From Alphaproteobacteria bacterium (GTDB taxonomy: Bacteria > Pseudomonadota > Gammaproteobacteria > JAGOUN01): a DNA stretch of 64,000 nt. The notes beneath the pieces were generated by a model. The model had not been told where the DNA came from, ran no database searches, and saw only the letters and a list, made by a program, of their open reading frames with translations. Shown here one piece after another: positions 1-7,904 of the stretch (the stretch's first letter is position 1; each line of letters opens with the position of its first letter). The stretch is taken from positions 4,839 through 68,838 of the forward strand of contig JAGKWX010000006.1 of assembly GCA_021151585.1 (NCBI GenBank), written 5' to 3'. The position numbers were made by a program, and so were the translations under genes.

Positions 1-1189
1 TCAATTTCGTCAAAACAGCGATTTTTGGTATTTAACCGGATATAACGAAGCCAACGCCGTCCTGGTACTTGCACCCGGGCGGGCTGAAGGCGAGGTGATA
101 TTATTTAACCTTCCAAATGACCCCAAAGCTGAAATTTGGAATGGACGTCGCTCAGGACAAGTCGGTGCTTGTCGCGATTTTGGCATGCAACAAGCCTTTA
201 TAATTGATGACTTCGATAATAAGTTGCCGGAACTTTTTAAAGATAGAAACAGCGTTTATTATCCTATGGGGCGCAATGCTGATTTTGATCGCCAAATAAT
301 GGAAGCCATGAATCGTGCACGCGCTGGCGTACGCCGCGGAGCAACAGCGCCAAGCGTTTTTTCTAATCTAGACTCTCTGCTACACAGCATGCGTGTCATC
401 AAAAGCGAAGCAGAAATTGCAATTATGCAACACGTTAATGATATTTCCAGCGAAGCACATCGCCTCGCTATGCGCGCCTGCACAACAAGTCGCTATGAAT
501 ATGAACTAGAAGGGATAATACGCGGACATTGCTATCAACATGGTTGCCGCGATATGGCTTATGGTCCGATTGTTGGAGCCGGAGAAAATGCCTGTATCTT
601 GCATTACGTCACTAACACAGCGCCAATTAAAAAGAATGATCTGGTATTAATTGATGCCGGTGGTGAATATCAAAATTACTCCTCTGATATTACCCGCACA
701 TTTCCTGCCAATGGACAATTTCAAGGCGAACAAAAAGTAATTTACGAAATCGTCTTAAACACGCAAGTGAAAATGATAGAAATGATCAAGCCAGGGTTAA
801 ATTGGGATGCGCTGCAACAATCATGCAGACGTTTGTTAACTGAAGGATTGATCGATGCAGGTATTTTAACAGGCTCCATCGATGAACTAATAGAAAAACA
901 AGCCTACTCACCTTTCTACATGCATTTATTCGGTCATTATTTAGGCTTAGATACACACGATGCGGGCGCTTATAAAATAGGACATCATTGGCCGGATCTG
1001 CAAGCTGGTATGGTATTTACGGTTGAGCCCGGTTTATATATCAGCGCCAACACACCCAACGTTGATCCGCGCTGGTGGAATATTGGCGTGCGTATTGAAG
1101 ATAATATTGTTGTAACAGACAACGGTTATCGCAATTTAACCACTGCGCCAAAATCCATCGCTGACATTGAGGCAGTGATGCGGGGGTGA
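1..1189 (+). CDS. pepP: Xaa-Pro aminopeptidase P (5' end outside window)
   Basis: Cytosolic metallopeptidase that removes N-terminal residues preceding proline. The reading frame is open from base 2 and already reads QFRQNSDFWYLTGYNE, a typical PepP N-domain segment, so the true start lies upstream of the window. The pita-bread catalytic domain follows, with the expected dinuclear metal ligands: the two Asp in IDAGGEYQNYSSDITRTFP, the His in GHYLGLDTHD, the Glu in TVEPGLY and the Glu in RIEDNIVV. All ligands are present and the C-terminus is complete. In many gammaproteobacteria pepP is followed directly by ubiH; here a small parD-like gene lies between them. Family call is secure. Confidence 0.95.
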   Translation, partial: QFRQNSDFWYLTGYNEANAVLVLAPGRAEGEVILFNLPNDPKAEIWNGRRSGQVGACRDFGMQQAFIIDDFDNKLPELFKDRNSVYYPMGRNADFDRQIMEAMNRARAGVRRGATAPSVFSNLDSLLHSMRVIKSEAEIAIMQHVNDISSEAHRLAMRACTTSRYEYELEGIIRGHCYQHGCRDMAYGPIVGAGENACILHYVTNTAPIKKNDLVLIDAGGEYQNYSSDITRTFPANGQFQGEQKVIYEIVLNTQVKMIEMIKPGLNWDALQQSCRRLLTEGLIDAGILTGSIDELIEKQAYSPFYMHLFGHYLGLDTHDAGAYKIGHHWPDLQAGMVFTVEPGLYISANTPNVDPRWWNIGVRIEDNIVVTDNGYRNLTTAPKSIADIEAVMRG

Positions 1190-1203
1190 GGCTTCATTGA
1201 CAA

Positions 1204-1247
1204 AAATAGCCAATATATGTCAACATATCGTTATATATTGGCTATTT
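1204..1247. promoter_or_regulatory. 15-bp perfect inverted repeat upstream of parD-like gene
   Basis: AAATAGCCAATATAT (1204-1218) is repeated exactly in inverted orientation at 1233-1247, with a 14-base spacer. It starts 14 bases after the pepP stop and ends 11 bases before the likely parD start. A TTGACA hexamer at 1197-1202 overlaps its left edge. Ribbon-helix-helix antitoxins usually bind such operators and repress themselves, so an operator is the best reading. The hairpin could also help end pepP transcription, though no long U-run follows. Confidence 0.55.
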
Positions 1248-1258
1248 CTGAGAAAAAA

Positions 1259-1558
1259 ATGCCCACATTGAGTATATCCCTACCGGACCAACTCAAAACA
1301 TGGGTGTCGCAGCAAGTTTCTGTAGGTCGATATTCCAGCGCGAGCGATTACTTAAGAGATCTTATTCGTGAAGAACAGCAAGATCTTCAATGGCTAGCCA
1401 ATAAACTTAATCCATTATTAGAAACGCCAGCGCAACATTTTGTTAGCGTAACCGCAGACGATGTTAAAGTATCTGAAACATTACAAGTATTGACAATGTT
1501 ATATGACAGCATGGATATTACCAACAAATTACGCGAGATACTTCAGCAATTAGCATAG
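1259..1558 (+). CDS. ParD/CopG-like ribbon-helix-helix antitoxin, no toxin partner
   Basis: A 99-residue protein whose N-terminus (PTLSISLPDQLKTWVSQQV, then GRYSSASDYLRDLIREEQ) matches the ParD ribbon-helix-helix DNA-binding fold: a short beta strand, two helices and the SASDYLRDLI signature. The longer frame reaches back to 1217, but the ATG at 1259 gives the correct family N-terminus and leaves the inverted repeat outside the gene. ParD normally precedes a ParE toxin. Here the next gene, 11 bases downstream, is ubiH, and no toxin-sized frame is visible. The C-terminal half is Leu-rich and may be the usual toxin-wrapping segment. It may be an orphan antitoxin kept as a local regulator. Confidence 0.75.
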   Translation: MPTLSISLPDQLKTWVSQQVSVGRYSSASDYLRDLIREEQQDLQWLANKLNPLLETPAQHFVSVTADDVKVSETLQVLTMLYDSMDITNKLREILQQLA

Positions 1559-1569
1559 GAGTTACATGA

Positions 1570-2754
1570 ATGCGGTCAAATTTTTTCGACATCATCATCT
1601 GCGGCGGCGGACACGTCGGTTCTTGCTTAGCGCTTGCATTAGCGCAACAAAATATTCATGTTGCGTTAATCGATAGCCTTTCTCCTGAACAAAGAAAAGC
1701 GGAGAACGATAATCGCGTATTTGCGTTATCTAATACCACAAAAAAAATATTAGAAAACCTAAGCGTGTGGGATTTATTGCAATCACATGCCACCCCCATA
1801 CAACACATTCATGTTTCCAATAAGGGCAGCTTTGGTGCTGCGCGTTTACATGCAAAAGATTTTCAACAAGAAGCACTTGGCTACATGGTCTCGTCTCGCA
1901 ATGTGCAGCGCGTATTAAATCAAGCCATTGAAAAAACGAATATAACAATCTTTACACCGGCTACTTTAGAAAATTTTACCATTAACAAATTTAACGTAGA
2001 AGCTAGAATTATTGTAAGGACTAGCGACGCTCACCCTAGTGAACAGCTAACAATAAGCGCTCACTGGCTCATCGGCGCCGATGGCGTAAATTCATTGGTG
2101 CGACAACACGCCAATATTGGAATGACAAAAAAAGATTATCAACAAAAAGCATTAGTTACGTTAATTGATGTAGAGCAATCACATCAATTTACAGCCTATG
2201 AACGTTTTGTCGGCGAAACAGCTATCGCATTATTACCATATACTCCCTGGCAATCTGTACTCATCTGGAGCGGTGACAATGAGTTTATAGATGGGATTAA
2301 TACGCTCAATGACGCCGCATTTTTAAATACATTACAGCAAGCGTTTGGTTACCGATTGGGGAAATTAAGCAGCTCATCACAACGCTCTAGCTACCCATTA
2401 TCGCAAACACGCGCCGATAAAGTGCATGCAGAACGATTATTACTCGTAGGCAATGCATCACAAACACTGCACCCCATGGGTGCACAAGGGTTTAATTTGG
2501 CATTGCGCAATGTGGCACTACTTTCACAGTTGCTGAAAGAAGCGCGACGTAATCATATCCCCTGTTTTACACAATCCCTTATAGAAACATACGCGCAGCG
2601 ACAAGAGATCGATACATCAAAAACAATACGCTTTACTAATCAACTAATACGCTTCTCGGAAACATCCGGGCTATTGAGTAATACAGCACGCACTTTACTA
2701 ATTAATGCATTAGGCATGAGCGGATTAGCGCAAAAGTATCTGCTAACTGTCTAA
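1570..2754 (+). CDS. ubiH: 2-octaprenyl-6-methoxyphenol hydroxylase (UbiH-type FAD monooxygenase)
   Basis: Flavin-dependent ring hydroxylase of aerobic ubiquinone synthesis. The N-terminus has the Rossmann dinucleotide motif (IICGGGHVGSCLALALAQ), the middle has the NAD(P)H/FAD DG motif (GADGVNSLVRQ), and the C-terminal half has the FAD ribityl-binding motif in the form GNASQTLHPMGAQGFNLALR. The Asn-Ala start of that last motif is typical of UbiH rather than UbiF or UbiI. At 394 residues it is of normal length. The start is the ATG at 1570, preceded by AGGAG at 1557-1561. Assignment to UbiH within the UbiH/F/I/M family also rests on its neighbour pepP. With coq7 at 27 kb, two ubiquinone hydroxylases are present in this window. 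Confidence 0.85.
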   Translation: MRSNFFDIIICGGGHVGSCLALALAQQNIHVALIDSLSPEQRKAENDNRVFALSNTTKKILENLSVWDLLQSHATPIQHIHVSNKGSFGAARLHAKDFQQEALGYMVSSRNVQRVLNQAIEKTNITIFTPATLENFTINKFNVEARIIVRTSDAHPSEQLTISAHWLIGADGVNSLVRQHANIGMTKKDYQQKALVTLIDVEQSHQFTAYERFVGETAIALLPYTPWQSVLIWSGDNEFIDGINTLNDAAFLNTLQQAFGYRLGKLSSSSQRSSYPLSQTRADKVHAERLLLVGNASQTLHPMGAQGFNLALRNVALLSQLLKEARRNHIPCFTQSLIETYAQRQEIDTSKTIRFTNQLIRFSETSGLLSNTARTLLINALGMSGLAQKYLLTV

Positions 2755-2916
2755 AATCACCTCAGTCCTATCAAGCAGCGTGATTCATAGACATTATTTG
2801 GATTTTTTAACCACGGAATTTCGATTGATTACACGAGCAGATCTTGAAGTCCTTGCAATCACGCTCGTTTTCCGTTCAAATAGTATATTAAAAATTCGAA
2901 TCAATTGGAGAAAATC

Positions 2917-3240
2917 ATGGCTAAAGTCATCGCTGTTAGTGATAACTCATTTGAAACTGATGTGCTACAAGCGCCCACACCCGTCTTGGTTGATTTCTGG
3001 GCAGAATGGTGCGGGCCATGCAAAATGCTAGCACCTATCTTAGAAAGCGTCGTTGACGATTACGCGGGCAAAATCAAAATTGTTAAATTAAATGTCGATG
3101 ACAACCCAGAAACGGCTCCTAAGTTTGGGATTCGCGGCATTCCAACCCTGATTTTATTTAAAAATGGTGAAGTAGTTACAACAAAAGTTGGCGCGCTATC
3201 AAAATCACAGCTAACCGCGTTTCTAGACGAACATATTTAA
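2917..3240 (+). CDS. trxA: Thioredoxin 1
   Basis: Small cytosolic disulfide reductase of 107 residues. The active site WCGPCK follows the conserved VLVDFWAEWCGPC strand-helix, and the cis-Pro loop GIRGIPTLILF is intact. The start is the ATG at 2917, preceded by GGAG (2907-2910). A TTG codon 12 bases earlier is in frame, but it lies ahead of this ribosome-binding site and would add non-family residues. It lies just upstream of rho, the order found in E. coli and many gammaproteobacteria. Upstream, 2755-2916 is non-coding and probably holds its promoter, although no convincing -35/-10 pair stands out. Confidence 0.97.
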   Translation: MAKVIAVSDNSFETDVLQAPTPVLVDFWAEWCGPCKMLAPILESVVDDYAGKIKIVKLNVDDNPETAPKFGIRGIPTLILFKNGEVVTTKVGALSKSQLTAFLDEHI

Positions 3241-3256
3241 TATTGCCCACCCTTGC

Positions 3257-3281
3257 TAGGGGCGAGCGCTGATCGCCCCTA
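3257..3281. repeat. GC-rich hairpin between trxA and rho
   Basis: TAGGGGCGA (3257-3265) and TCGCCCCTA (3273-3281) form a perfect 9-bp stem with a 7-base loop, 16 bases after the trxA stop. The strong stem could end trxA transcription, but no U-run follows. A related GC-rich palindrome sits in the dnaA-dnaN gap, so this may be one copy of a dispersed intergenic palindrome. Confidence 0.5.
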
Positions 3282-3320
3282 CAAACGGCGCATTGTTCTT
3301 GGTCACAAACAAAAAAACAC

Positions 3321-3350
3321 TAGACAAACGCTGTTTTGACATTGTATGAT
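3321..3350 (+). promoter_or_regulatory. Candidate sigma-70 promoter for rho
   Basis: TAGACA (3321-3326) and TATGAT (3345-3350) are separated by 18 bases. The predicted start of transcription near 3357 gives rho a leader of about 80 bases. This is a reading by eye only; an overlapping TTGACA at 3336-3341 has no good -10 partner. Confidence 0.45.
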
Positions 3351-3435
3351 AAAAAAAGTTTCAAGCGAGACTTCTGTAAACTACCTTGTAGTCCTTTCTA
3401 AAGTTAATTTAACAACATAAGCGAGTACCCTTCTA

Positions 3436-4707
3436 ATGGCACATGTCATCAATGATTTAAATCAGTTAAAACTGATGAAAACTGAAGTCCTCATGGACCT
3501 AACCAAAGAACTGAATATTCAAAACATTGGCCGTTCAAAACGTCAAGATATTATTTTTGCTATCCTAAAAGAGCAAGCAAAAAAAGAACAAGACATTACT
3601 GGTAGTGGTGTATTAGAAATTTTGCAAGACGGCTTTGGCTTCTTGCGCTCTAGCGAAGGCTCGTATTTAGCAGGTCCTGACGATATTTATGTATCGCCCA
3701 GCCAAATTCGTAAATTCAATTTACGAACAGGCGATTCTGTTATTGGTAAAATTCGCCCGCCTAAAGAAGGCGAACGCTATTTTGCCCTATTAAAAGTCAG
3801 CACTATTAATGGTGACGATCCTGAAAGTGCGCGTGATAAAATTCTATTTGAAAACTTAACCCCTTTATTTGCTGAAGAACGCTTACGCGTTGAATGTGGT
3901 AATGGCAGCACTGAAGATATCACGGCTCGCGTTATTGATTTAATCGCGCCGATGGGTAAAGGACAGCGTGGATTGATTGTTTCACCGCCAAAAGCGGGTA
4001 AAACAATGATGTTACAAAACATCGCGCATTCAATTGTAGCTAATCATCCTGATTGTTATTTGATGGTATTATTAATTGATGAGCGCCCTGAAGAAGTAAC
4101 AGAAATGACACGATCTGTTAAAGGCGAAGTCATTGCCAGCACATTCGATGAACCAGCATCACGTCACGTGCAAGTGGCTGAAATGGTGATTGAAAAAGCA
4201 AAACGTTTGGTAGAGCACAAAAAAGATGTTGTCATTTTATTGGATTCGATCACTCGACTAGCGCGGGCATACAATACCGTCGTCCCCGCTTCTGGCAAAG
4301 TATTAACTGGGGGTGTTGATGCTAATGCATTACAACGTCCAAAACGCATTTTCGGTGCTGCACGTAATGTCGAAGAAGGGGGTAGTTTAACTATTCTTGC
4401 AACAGCATTGGTGGATACTGGCTCAAAAATGGATGATGTGATTTTTGAAGAATTCAAAGGAACGGGTAACCTCGAATTACATCTTGATCGCCGTATTGCT
4501 GAAAAACGTATTTATCCTGCAATTAATATTAATAAATCTGGTACCCGTCGTGAAGAATTACTGACAAAACCTGATGAATTACAAAAAATGTGGATTCTAC
4601 GTAAATTACTACATCCTATGGATGAATTAGCAGCGATGGAGTTCCTCATTGATCGTCTAAAACGCACGAAGACAAATGAGCAGTTTTTTGAAGAGATGAA
4701 GAAGTAA
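3436..4707 (+). CDS. rho: Transcription termination factor Rho
   Basis: Hexameric RNA-dependent ATPase that terminates untranslated transcripts. At 423 residues it has the usual length. The order is an N-terminal helical Rho_N domain, a cold-shock-like RNA-binding domain (GVLEILQDGFGFLRS, then DIYVSPSQIRKFNLRTGD), Walker A in SPPKAGKTMMLQ, Walker B in DVVILLDSITRLARAYN, and the Q- and R-loop region LTGGVDANALQRPKR. No insertion or truncation is seen. The start ATG at 3436 lacks a strong Shine-Dalgarno sequence. Rho is often autoregulated through its leader; the roughly 80-base leader here is compatible with that, but nothing specific is visible. Confidence 0.98.
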   Translation: MAHVINDLNQLKLMKTEVLMDLTKELNIQNIGRSKRQDIIFAILKEQAKKEQDITGSGVLEILQDGFGFLRSSEGSYLAGPDDIYVSPSQIRKFNLRTGDSVIGKIRPPKEGERYFALLKVSTINGDDPESARDKILFENLTPLFAEERLRVECGNGSTEDITARVIDLIAPMGKGQRGLIVSPPKAGKTMMLQNIAHSIVANHPDCYLMVLLIDERPEEVTEMTRSVKGEVIASTFDEPASRHVQVAEMVIEKAKRLVEHKKDVVILLDSITRLARAYNTVVPASGKVLTGGVDANALQRPKRIFGAARNVEEGGSLTILATALVDTGSKMDDVIFEEFKGTGNLELHLDRRIAEKRIYPAININKSGTRREELLTKPDELQKMWILRKLLHPMDELAAMEFLIDRLKRTKTNEQFFEEMKK

Positions 4708-4718
4708 TTTAAAATACG

Positions 4719-4846
4719 CTATGACAAGAGCAACTGAAACCCTTCTCCCTCCCCGGGAGAAGGTGGTCAACACGTCAGGTTAGAAGGGATTATGCCCCCT
4801 CGCCTCTTTCTCAACAGGAGAGGAACTTGAGTTGCTATTGTCATAG
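4719..4846. repeat. 128-bp palindromic MITE-like element
   Basis: The outer ends, CTATGACAAGAGCAACT (4719-4735) and AGTTGCTATTGTCATAG (4830-4846), are inverted copies matching at 16 of 17 bases. Inside lies a perfect 9-bp stem, CCTTCTCCC (4741-4749) with GGGAGAAGG (4755-4763), and a smaller CCTCT/AGAGG stem near 4803-4823. It is non-coding and fills the gap between rho and the EVE gene. Terminal inverted repeats with nested hairpins suggest a miniature inverted-repeat element or a repeated intergenic palindrome. No clear target-site duplication is visible. Confidence 0.6.
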
Positions 4847-4869
4847 TTACCCTGATGTAGAAACTTACT

Positions 4870-5328
4870 ATGACCTACTGGCTCTTCAAATCCGAACCCG
4901 ATGTCTTTAGCATTGACGACTTACAAGCCTGCCCCAAAAGCACTGACGCTTGGAATGGTGTTCGCAATTATCAAGCGCGCAATTTTTTACGCTATCACAT
5001 GCAGATTGGCGATGAAGGCTTGTTCTACCACTCAAACTGTAAAACGCCTGGCATCAGTGGAATTGTGCAAATTGTCAGTAGAAGCTACCCTGACCCAACA
5101 CAATTTGATCCGAATAGCGAATATTTTGACCCCAAAAGTAGTGTAGCATCGCCTCGTTGGTTTGTTGTTGATGTAAAATTTAAACAAAAATTTTCATCGA
5201 TTATTTCATTAGAACAGCTTAAAATAATTCCTGAGTTAATAAACATGCGATTACTACAACGAGGTAATCGATTATCCGTGTTGCCAATATCGAAAGATGA
5301 ATGGCATATAATTAATGGATTAATTTAA
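4870..5328 (+). CDS. EVE domain-containing protein
   Basis: A 152-residue protein that is a single EVE domain (PUA-like fold, formerly DUF55). The family hallmarks are MTYWLFKSEPDVFSIDDL at the N-terminus, WNGVRNYQARNFLR with the aromatic and basic pocket residues, GDEGLFYHSNC, and a C-terminal SVLPISKDEW. EVE domains are proposed to read modified bases in DNA or RNA; the human relative is THYN1. The stand-alone form found here is common in proteobacteria and has no established substrate. The ATG at 4870 lacks an obvious ribosome-binding site. Transcription presumably starts within or after the upstream palindromic element. Confidence 0.9.
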   Translation: MTYWLFKSEPDVFSIDDLQACPKSTDAWNGVRNYQARNFLRYHMQIGDEGLFYHSNCKTPGISGIVQIVSRSYPDPTQFDPNSEYFDPKSSVASPRWFVVDVKFKQKFSSIISLEQLKIIPELINMRLLQRGNRLSVLPISKDEWHIINGLI

Positions 5329-5359
5329 AAATATCGTTAGACTAACGTAGAGGCAGAAA

Positions 5360-6292
5360 ATGAGTTTGAATTACAACATCAGCGACAATCTAATCCGAGA
5401 TTTAATTAAAAATCAACAACGTGATCGCTTGTGGCGAAATATTCGCTTTGTTGTCTGGATGCTACTGATTGGCTCGGGTATATTTTTCATGTTACACGGA
5501 TTACCTGGTGATGAACGTGCTAAACCAGATCAACCCTATGTATCACTTGTTCGCTTAAATGGCTTTATCTCAGCTGATAGTTCTTTTTCCGCAGAAAAAG
5601 TATTGCCACAGTTAGAAGCTGCTTTCTCAGACAAAAATGCTAAAGGGGTAGTACTTGAAATTAATTCTGGTGGAGGCTCCCCCGTACAAGCCGAAATTAT
5701 CGAACAGAAAATTTTGCAGCTAAAGCAAAAATTTAATAAAAAAGTTATTGTTATTGGAGAGGATGTCTTAGCTTCAGGCGCATACCTTGTTGCTATGGGC
5801 GCTGATCAAGTCTATGTTAACCAAGATACGATCACAGGCTCGATTGGCGTTATCATGGAAGGTTTTGGATTTACTGATGCGATCAAAAAACTAGGTATTT
5901 CGCGCCGAGTATATACAGCAGGAACGAATAAAGATCGACTTGATCCTTTTGAGCCCGTTTCTTCACAAGACAAAGAAAAAATCACAGGCTTACTGGACGA
6001 AACACACTCGCATTTTGTTGAAATTGTCACCAATTCACGCGGAAAGCGTCTTCATGGCGATCCTGAACAATTATTTTCTGGTGATTTTTGGCTAGGCTCA
6101 CAAGCCTTAAAACTTGGGTTAGTTGACGGCCTTGGCAATACTAGCAACATTCTGCCTCAAGTATTTCAGGTTGCGTATTATGTGGATTATAGTGAAAAAC
6201 CTTCTGTGCTCGACTCTCTTTTAAAAGGCATGAAAACTGAGCTAGACTGGACATTGAGCTATCATCATAATGGACTCACAGCACAATTATGA
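5360..6292 (+). CDS. sppA: S49 family signal peptide peptidase, short SppA type
   Basis: Membrane-anchored serine protease of 310 residues. A single N-terminal membrane helix (about residues 29-50, FVVWMLLIGSGIFFML) precedes a ClpP-like domain. Visible motifs are INSGGGSP, the catalytic Ser region VLASGAYLVAMGAD, the GSIGVI segment, and the Lys in TAGTNKDRLDPF. The family uses a Ser-Lys dyad to degrade cleaved signal peptides or membrane proteins. The length is that of the half-size SppA rather than the 600-residue E. coli SppA, so the symbol is approximate. The stop overlaps the start of the next gene by four bases, which implies co-expression. Confidence 0.88.
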   Translation: MSLNYNISDNLIRDLIKNQQRDRLWRNIRFVVWMLLIGSGIFFMLHGLPGDERAKPDQPYVSLVRLNGFISADSSFSAEKVLPQLEAAFSDKNAKGVVLEINSGGGSPVQAEIIEQKILQLKQKFNKKVIVIGEDVLASGAYLVAMGADQVYVNQDTITGSIGVIMEGFGFTDAIKKLGISRRVYTAGTNKDRLDPFEPVSSQDKEKITGLLDETHSHFVEIVTNSRGKRLHGDPEQLFSGDFWLGSQALKLGLVDGLGNTSNILPQVFQVAYYVDYSEKPSVLDSLLKGMKTELDWTLSYHHNGLTAQL

Positions 6293-6735
6293 GCTATGTA
6301 AAACGTCAATTATTGGACAAAGAAACCATTGTTTTTCACACCGGCAAACACTGGATTATTTTTTTGCCCGCATGTATCTGGGCAGGATTGGCTTTGTTAA
6401 TTTATCTCTCTTATTTAGAATATAACTTAGCCATTATTCCTCTAGCCTTTGCTTGTTGGTTCTTTATTATTGCCGCAATTGATTTTTTTTGTTCAGAATA
6501 CGCAATTACTAATCAACGTATTTTTATGAAAGAAGGTTTATTATGGCGCAGCTCTGTTGAAACCGTTTTAAACTCCGTTGCAAAATCTGAATTACAACAA
6601 TCCATCATGGGACGAATACTAAATTATGGTCAACTCATTGTGTTCGGGTTTGGTGGCGCCAATCGATTTTCAACCATTGCTAATCCTAGCCAATTTCAGC
6701 GACAATTAAATATTCAACTAGACAAACAGAACTAA
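6289..6735 (+). CDS. PH domain-containing membrane protein (YdbS-like)
   Basis: A 148-residue protein with two adjacent membrane helices (about residues 22-40 and 44-66), followed by a cytosolic bacterial PH (bPH2-type) segment: YAITNQRIFMKEGLLWRSSVETVLNSV, then GRILNYGQLIVFGFGGAN. This arrangement fits the YdbS/YvbH group, whose role is poorly defined. It starts within the last codons of the S49 peptidase gene (ATGA overlap), so the two are translationally coupled and may act on the same membrane process. The two genes end a rightward block; the next three genes run leftward. Confidence 0.82.
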   Translation: MSYVKRQLLDKETIVFHTGKHWIIFLPACIWAGLALLIYLSYLEYNLAIIPLAFACWFFIIAAIDFFCSEYAITNQRIFMKEGLLWRSSVETVLNSVAKSELQQSIMGRILNYGQLIVFGFGGANRFSTIANPSQFQRQLNIQLDKQN

Positions 6736-6809
6736 TTAAGTTAAATCTACATTCCCCTCGATGCCAAAGTCAAAACCCGCTGTATACACTTCAGGTATTG
6801 AATACAGAA

Positions 6810-7904
6810 TTAGGTAATCGATGCAACCGGCCGCCGTAATAGCCAATAACCAACAAGTCCTGATAATAACGATGCAGATAAAACACCGATTTTTACCGAA
6901 TCCAGATACTGCCAATAATCACCGAACGCTAGAGTTCCGATAAATAAACTGATTGTAAAACCAATGCCGCATAGTACGGACATCGCATAAATATCACGCC
7001 ATGTCAGTTTTTCTGATAATCGAACGATACGACATTTTGCACATAGCCAGCAAAAACTAAAAATTCCGATTTGTTTGCCCAGAAATAGACCGAAAAATAC
7101 CCCAAGAACCACCGCTATTTTTAAATCTGCAAAAGAAATATGAACAAATGGAATACCTGCATTAGCAAATGCAAACATAGGTACAATTGCAAATACAACC
7201 CAAGGATGTAATGCGCGTTGTAAATTCTCAGCTAAAAAACTAGGAATAAAAAAAGCCAAAATAACACCGGCCACTGTTGGATGAACACCCGATCTACCTA
7301 AAAAATACCATAGCAAGCCGCCCGCTACTAAATAATTGATTACATGCTGGTGGTTGTTTTTGTACATAAAAAATAAAACAACAACGCAAAAAAATGCCAA
7401 TAACATATAGAGAAGAGAAAAGTTTGTCGTATAAAAAACAGCAATCACAACGATAGCGGCAAGATCATCGAAAATTGCTAATGCCATCAGCAAAATTTTC
7501 AATTCACGTGGCACACGTTGACCTAACAGTGTTAAAACACCTAAAGAAAATGCAATATCCGTCGCCATAGGAATGGCCCAACCACGAAGATTAGCGTGAT
7601 CATGAAAATTACATAAAAAATAAATTAATGCTGGCACAACCATGCCGCCCAAAGCCGCAATAGCAGGCAATAAGGCTGTAGAAAAAGTATTTAATTCACC
7701 GTGATATAATTCATGCTTAATTTCTAAGCCAACCACTAAAAAAAACACGGTCATTAAGCCCTCATTTACAAAATGAATATTTTTGTCAGTAAACTCTTCA
7801 TACATAGGGCTAATTGACGAGTTACTCATTATGAGGGCTAATAAAGTAACACATAGTAATAAACAAGCACTAAAGCTTTCGTGTTGGATAATTTTTTTAA
7901 TCAT
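6810..7904 (-). CDS. nhaA: Na+/H+ antiporter NhaA
   Basis: Inner-membrane electrogenic antiporter that exports Na+ in exchange for H+. It has 364 residues and about 12 hydrophobic segments. The ion-binding twin aspartates are visible in ALAIFDDLAAIVVI, and the family segments VGLEIKHELYHGEL, MATDIAFSLGVL and GIGFTISLFIGTLAF are intact. It is slightly shorter than the 388-residue E. coli protein, mainly at the C-terminus. It is last in a tight leftward operon; its start overlaps the tgt stop by four bases. Confidence 0.97.
   Translation of the reverse strand: MIKKIIQHESFSACLLLCVTLLALIMSNSSISPMYEEFTDKNIHFVNEGLMTVFFLVVGLEIKHELYHGELNTFSTALLPAIAALGGMVVPALIYFLCNFHDHANLRGWAIPMATDIAFSLGVLTLLGQRVPRELKILLMALAIFDDLAAIVVIAVFYTTNFSLLYMLLAFFCVVVLFFMYKNNHQHVINYLVAGGLLWYFLGRSGVHPTVAGVILAFFIPSFLAENLQRALHPWVVFAIVPMFAFANAGIPFVHISFADLKIAVVLGVFFGLFLGKQIGIFSFCWLCAKCRIVRLSEKLTWRDIYAMSVLCGIGFTISLFIGTLAFGDYWQYLDSVKIGVLSASLLSGLVGYWLLRRPVASIT

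Noticed and set aside
259..483. Open frame antisense to pepP
   Set aside because: Shadow of a well-conserved gene; no ribosome-binding site and no recognisable motif.
2780..3031. Open frame overlapping the start of trxA
   Set aside because: Out of frame with the clear thioredoxin gene; its product has no family features.
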